6,642 nt of DNA from Actinomycetota bacterium (GTDB lineage Bacteria; Actinomycetota; Acidimicrobiia; Acidimicrobiales; Ilumatobacteraceae): assembly GCA_009704425.1 (NCBI GenBank), contig WLEG01000102.1, forward strand, positions 1 to 6,642, in the 5' to 3' direction. This document shows positions 5,339 through 6,642 of the stretch, piece after piece (the first letter of the stretch is position 1; each line of letters starts with the position of its first letter). The translations under genes and the position numbers were made by a program. The notes under the pieces are model-generated. The model ran no database searches. It worked only from the letters and a program-made list of their open reading frames with translations, and had not been told where the DNA came from.

Positions 5339-5917
5339 GTGAGCGTCCGTGTGGTCATCGCCGAGGACGAGGCAATCATCCGCCTCGACCTGTTGGAGAC
5401 CCTCCAGGAAGAGGGGTACACGGTCATCGGTGAAACCGGGCGCGGCGATCAGGCCCTCGAACTGGTGCGCTCGTTGAAGCCCGACCTGGCGATCCTCGAC
5501 GTCAAGATGCCCGGCATGGACGGCCTCGAGGTGGCCAAGGTCATCGGTGACGAACGAATCTGCGGTGTGTTGGTGTTGACGGCGTTCAGTCAGCGGGAGA
5601 TCATCGAGCAGGCTCGTGACGCGGGTGCGCTCGCGTATCTGGTGAAGCCGTACCAGAAGAGCGATCTCATCCCGGCCATCGAGGTGGCGATCGGGCGCTT
5701 CCGCGAGCTGCAGGCGTTGTCGGGTCACGTCGACGCCCTCGGCGAGCAGTTGGAGGCCCGCAAGTTGATCGATCGGGCCAAGGGTCGACTCATCGACGAG
5801 TTCGCGATGAAAGAGCAGGATGCCTTCTCGTTCATCCAGCGCACCGCGATGAAGGAACGCTCCAAGATGCGCGAGGTGGCCGAGCGGATCATCTCCGGCG
5901 ACCTCCGGCCGTCCTGA
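5339..5917 (+). CDS. pdtaR: PdtaR-type response regulator with receiver and ANTAR RNA-binding domain
   Basis: This is a cytosolic response regulator that, by family knowledge, acts on RNA rather than DNA: phosphorylation lets the ANTAR domain bind hairpins and prevent transcription termination. Of 192 residues, the receiver spans about 3-120: acidic Glu9-Asp10-Glu11, phospho-acceptor Asp54 in LDVKMPGMDG, Thr81 in VLTAFSQ and Lys103 in LVKPY. The ANTAR domain (about 132-186) has RAKGRLI and the late AFSFIQRTAMKER block. From memory, it is closely similar along its length to Mycobacterium PdtaR (Rv1626), whose partner kinase is PdtaS; no kinase gene is in this window. I chose the GTG at 5339 because the protein then begins SVRVVIAEDE, right at the receiver. 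In-frame starts at 5312 and 5267 add non-conserved residues or run into the hairpin. polA follows 51 bases downstream. Confidence 0.92.
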   Translation: MSVRVVIAEDEAIIRLDLLETLQEEGYTVIGETGRGDQALELVRSLKPDLAILDVKMPGMDGLEVAKVIGDERICGVLVLTAFSQREIIEQARDAGALAYLVKPYQKSDLIPAIEVAIGRFRELQALSGHVDALGEQLEARKLIDRAKGRLIDEFAMKEQDAFSFIQRTAMKERSKMREVAERIISGDLRPS

Positions 5918-5942
5918 AGCCGGGATCGAAGCACCCCGCGTG

Positions 5943-5958
5943 TCGCACCTTCGTGCGA
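5943..5958 (+). promoter_or_regulatory. stem-loop in the pdtaR-polA gap
   Basis: TCGCAC pairs perfectly with GTGCGA around a CTTC loop, ending 10 bases before the polA ATG. No T tract follows, so it is a weak terminator candidate. A DNA operator or a 5' leader element of polA are other readings. It borders GAAGAT (5957-5962), which could serve as a poor -10 with 6 bases to the ATG. Confidence 0.35.
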
Positions 5959-5968
5959 AGATCACAAC

Positions 5969-6642
5969 ATGACCGGCAACGATCGGACCCTGCTCGTCCT
6001 CGACGGGAACTCGCTCACGTACCGGGCCTTCTTCGGCATACCGGCCGACATGGTGACCGCATCCGGTCAGGTGACCAATGCGGTCTTCGGTTTCACATCC
6101 ATGTTGCTCACGGTCCTGAAGGACCGTCGTCCCGATGGAGTCGTGGTCGCCTTCGACCGTCCCGAGCCGACCTTTCGTCACGTCGCCGAGCCGACGTACA
6201 AGGCGCAACGCGAGGAGACGCCCGACATCCTTCGTCAACAGATGGGAATCGTGAAAGAGGTGCTCGCGGCCCTCGGGATCACCACCATCGAGTGCGTCGG
6301 GTTCGAGGCCGACGATGTCATCGCCACCGTCGCCGATCGTGCCGTCGCGGGCGGGTACCGGGTGGTCATCGTCACCGGAGACCGTGACAGTTACCAGCTG
6401 GTCCGCGACCCCGGTGTTCGGGTTCTGTACAACAAACGCGGAGTCACCGATTACGCGCTCTACGACGAGGCGGGCATCCTCGAGAAGACCGGTGTGCGCC
6501 CGGATCAGTACCCGGCCTACGCCGCGTTGCGCGGGGATCCGAGCGACAACCTGCCCGGTGTCCCCGGCGTGGGAGAGAAGACGGCGGCCAAACTGATCAC
6601 GCAATACGGAGACCTCGACGGGATCTTCGCCCACGTGTCGGA
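5969..6642 (+). CDS. polA: DNA polymerase I, N-terminal 5' nuclease domain (3' end cut off by window)
   Basis: PolA fills gaps and removes RNA primers and flaps during lagging-strand synthesis and repair. The open frame starts at ATG 5969 and runs off the window after 224 complete codons, all within the FEN-like 5'-3' exonuclease domain. The metal-binding and substrate motifs are in order: Asp12 in LVLDGNS, the FDRPEPTFRH block at 62-71 followed by YKAQR at 77-81, Glu113, Asp115 and Asp116 in FEADDVIA, Asp138 and Asp140 in VTGDRDSYQLV, and the DNA-binding helix-hairpin-helix LRGDPSDNLPGVPGVGEKTA at 187-206. A full PolA has about 900 residues, so the 3'-5' exonuclease and polymerase domains lie outside. 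The start leaves no extra residues before the first motif, and only a weak GAAG precedes it at Shine-Dalgarno distance. A stand-alone 5' nuclease cannot be excluded from this fragment, but context next to pdtaR favours PolA. Confidence 0.93.
   Translation, partial: MTGNDRTLLVLDGNSLTYRAFFGIPADMVTASGQVTNAVFGFTSMLLTVLKDRRPDGVVVAFDRPEPTFRHVAEPTYKAQREETPDILRQQMGIVKEVLAALGITTIECVGFEADDVIATVADRAVAGGYRVVIVTGDRDSYQLVRDPGVRVLYNKRGVTDYALYDEAGILEKTGVRPDQYPAYAALRGDPSDNLPGVPGVGEKTAAKLITQYGDLDGIFAHVS

Noticed and set aside
5009..6634. Open minus-strand frame of 541 codons opposite the small gene, pdtaR and polA
   Set aside because: The three plus-strand genes (starts 4961, 5339, 5969) are all in the same frame, so one complementary frame stays open across them. 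The product has no recognisable motif and the plus-strand genes are well supported.
1..6642. Mobile element, CRISPR, prophage or defence genes
   Set aside because: I saw no transposase, direct repeat array, integrase or terminal inverted repeats; all genes but one small protein are recognisable core functions with even base composition.

Overview
The window is high-GC DNA, densely coding and with short gaps. It most likely comes from the chromosome of an actinobacterium (Actinomycetota). Three things point there: a FabG of the short MabA type ending in the tail GLGMGH, a PdtaR-type response regulator with receiver and ANTAR domains lying just before polA (my recollection is that these two are also near each other in mycobacteria), and start signals that look leaderless. 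A complete type II fatty-acid set fits a lineage that makes fatty acids without FAS I. I cannot name the genus; an Acidimicrobiia-like member is only a guess.

Layout. Positions 1-412 (+) hold the 3' part of a FabZ-type dehydratase. It converges tail to tail, with 11 bases between stop codons, on a five-gene minus-strand operon: fabD (4766-3591), fabH (3589-2636), fabG (2639-1935), acpP (1859-1620) and fabF (1620-424). Within the operon the first three genes overlap or nearly touch, and acpP and fabF share one base (TGATG). The only real gap, 75 bases before acpP, holds two small hairpins and a good Shine-Dalgarno. These genes supply malonyl transfer to ACP, initiating condensation, ketoreduction, the carrier and elongating condensation. 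With FabZ, only the enoyl reductase of the cycle is absent from the window.

A divergent region of about 95 bases separates fabD from a plus-strand tRNA gene (4861-4933). Next come a 94-residue helical protein (4961-5245) with a GC-rich hairpin right after its stop, pdtaR (5339-5917), and the 5' end of polA (5969 to the window edge).

Two observations stand out. FabD carries an extra C-terminal domain of about 76 residues that reads as a biotinyl/lipoyl-type barrel-sandwich fold but contains no lysine. The tRNA has a short class I body of 73 bases with anticodon CAA, which would be read as Leu, although bacterial tRNA-Leu normally has a long variable arm. I see no mobile element, CRISPR array or defence system; most of the window is conserved core-genome content.
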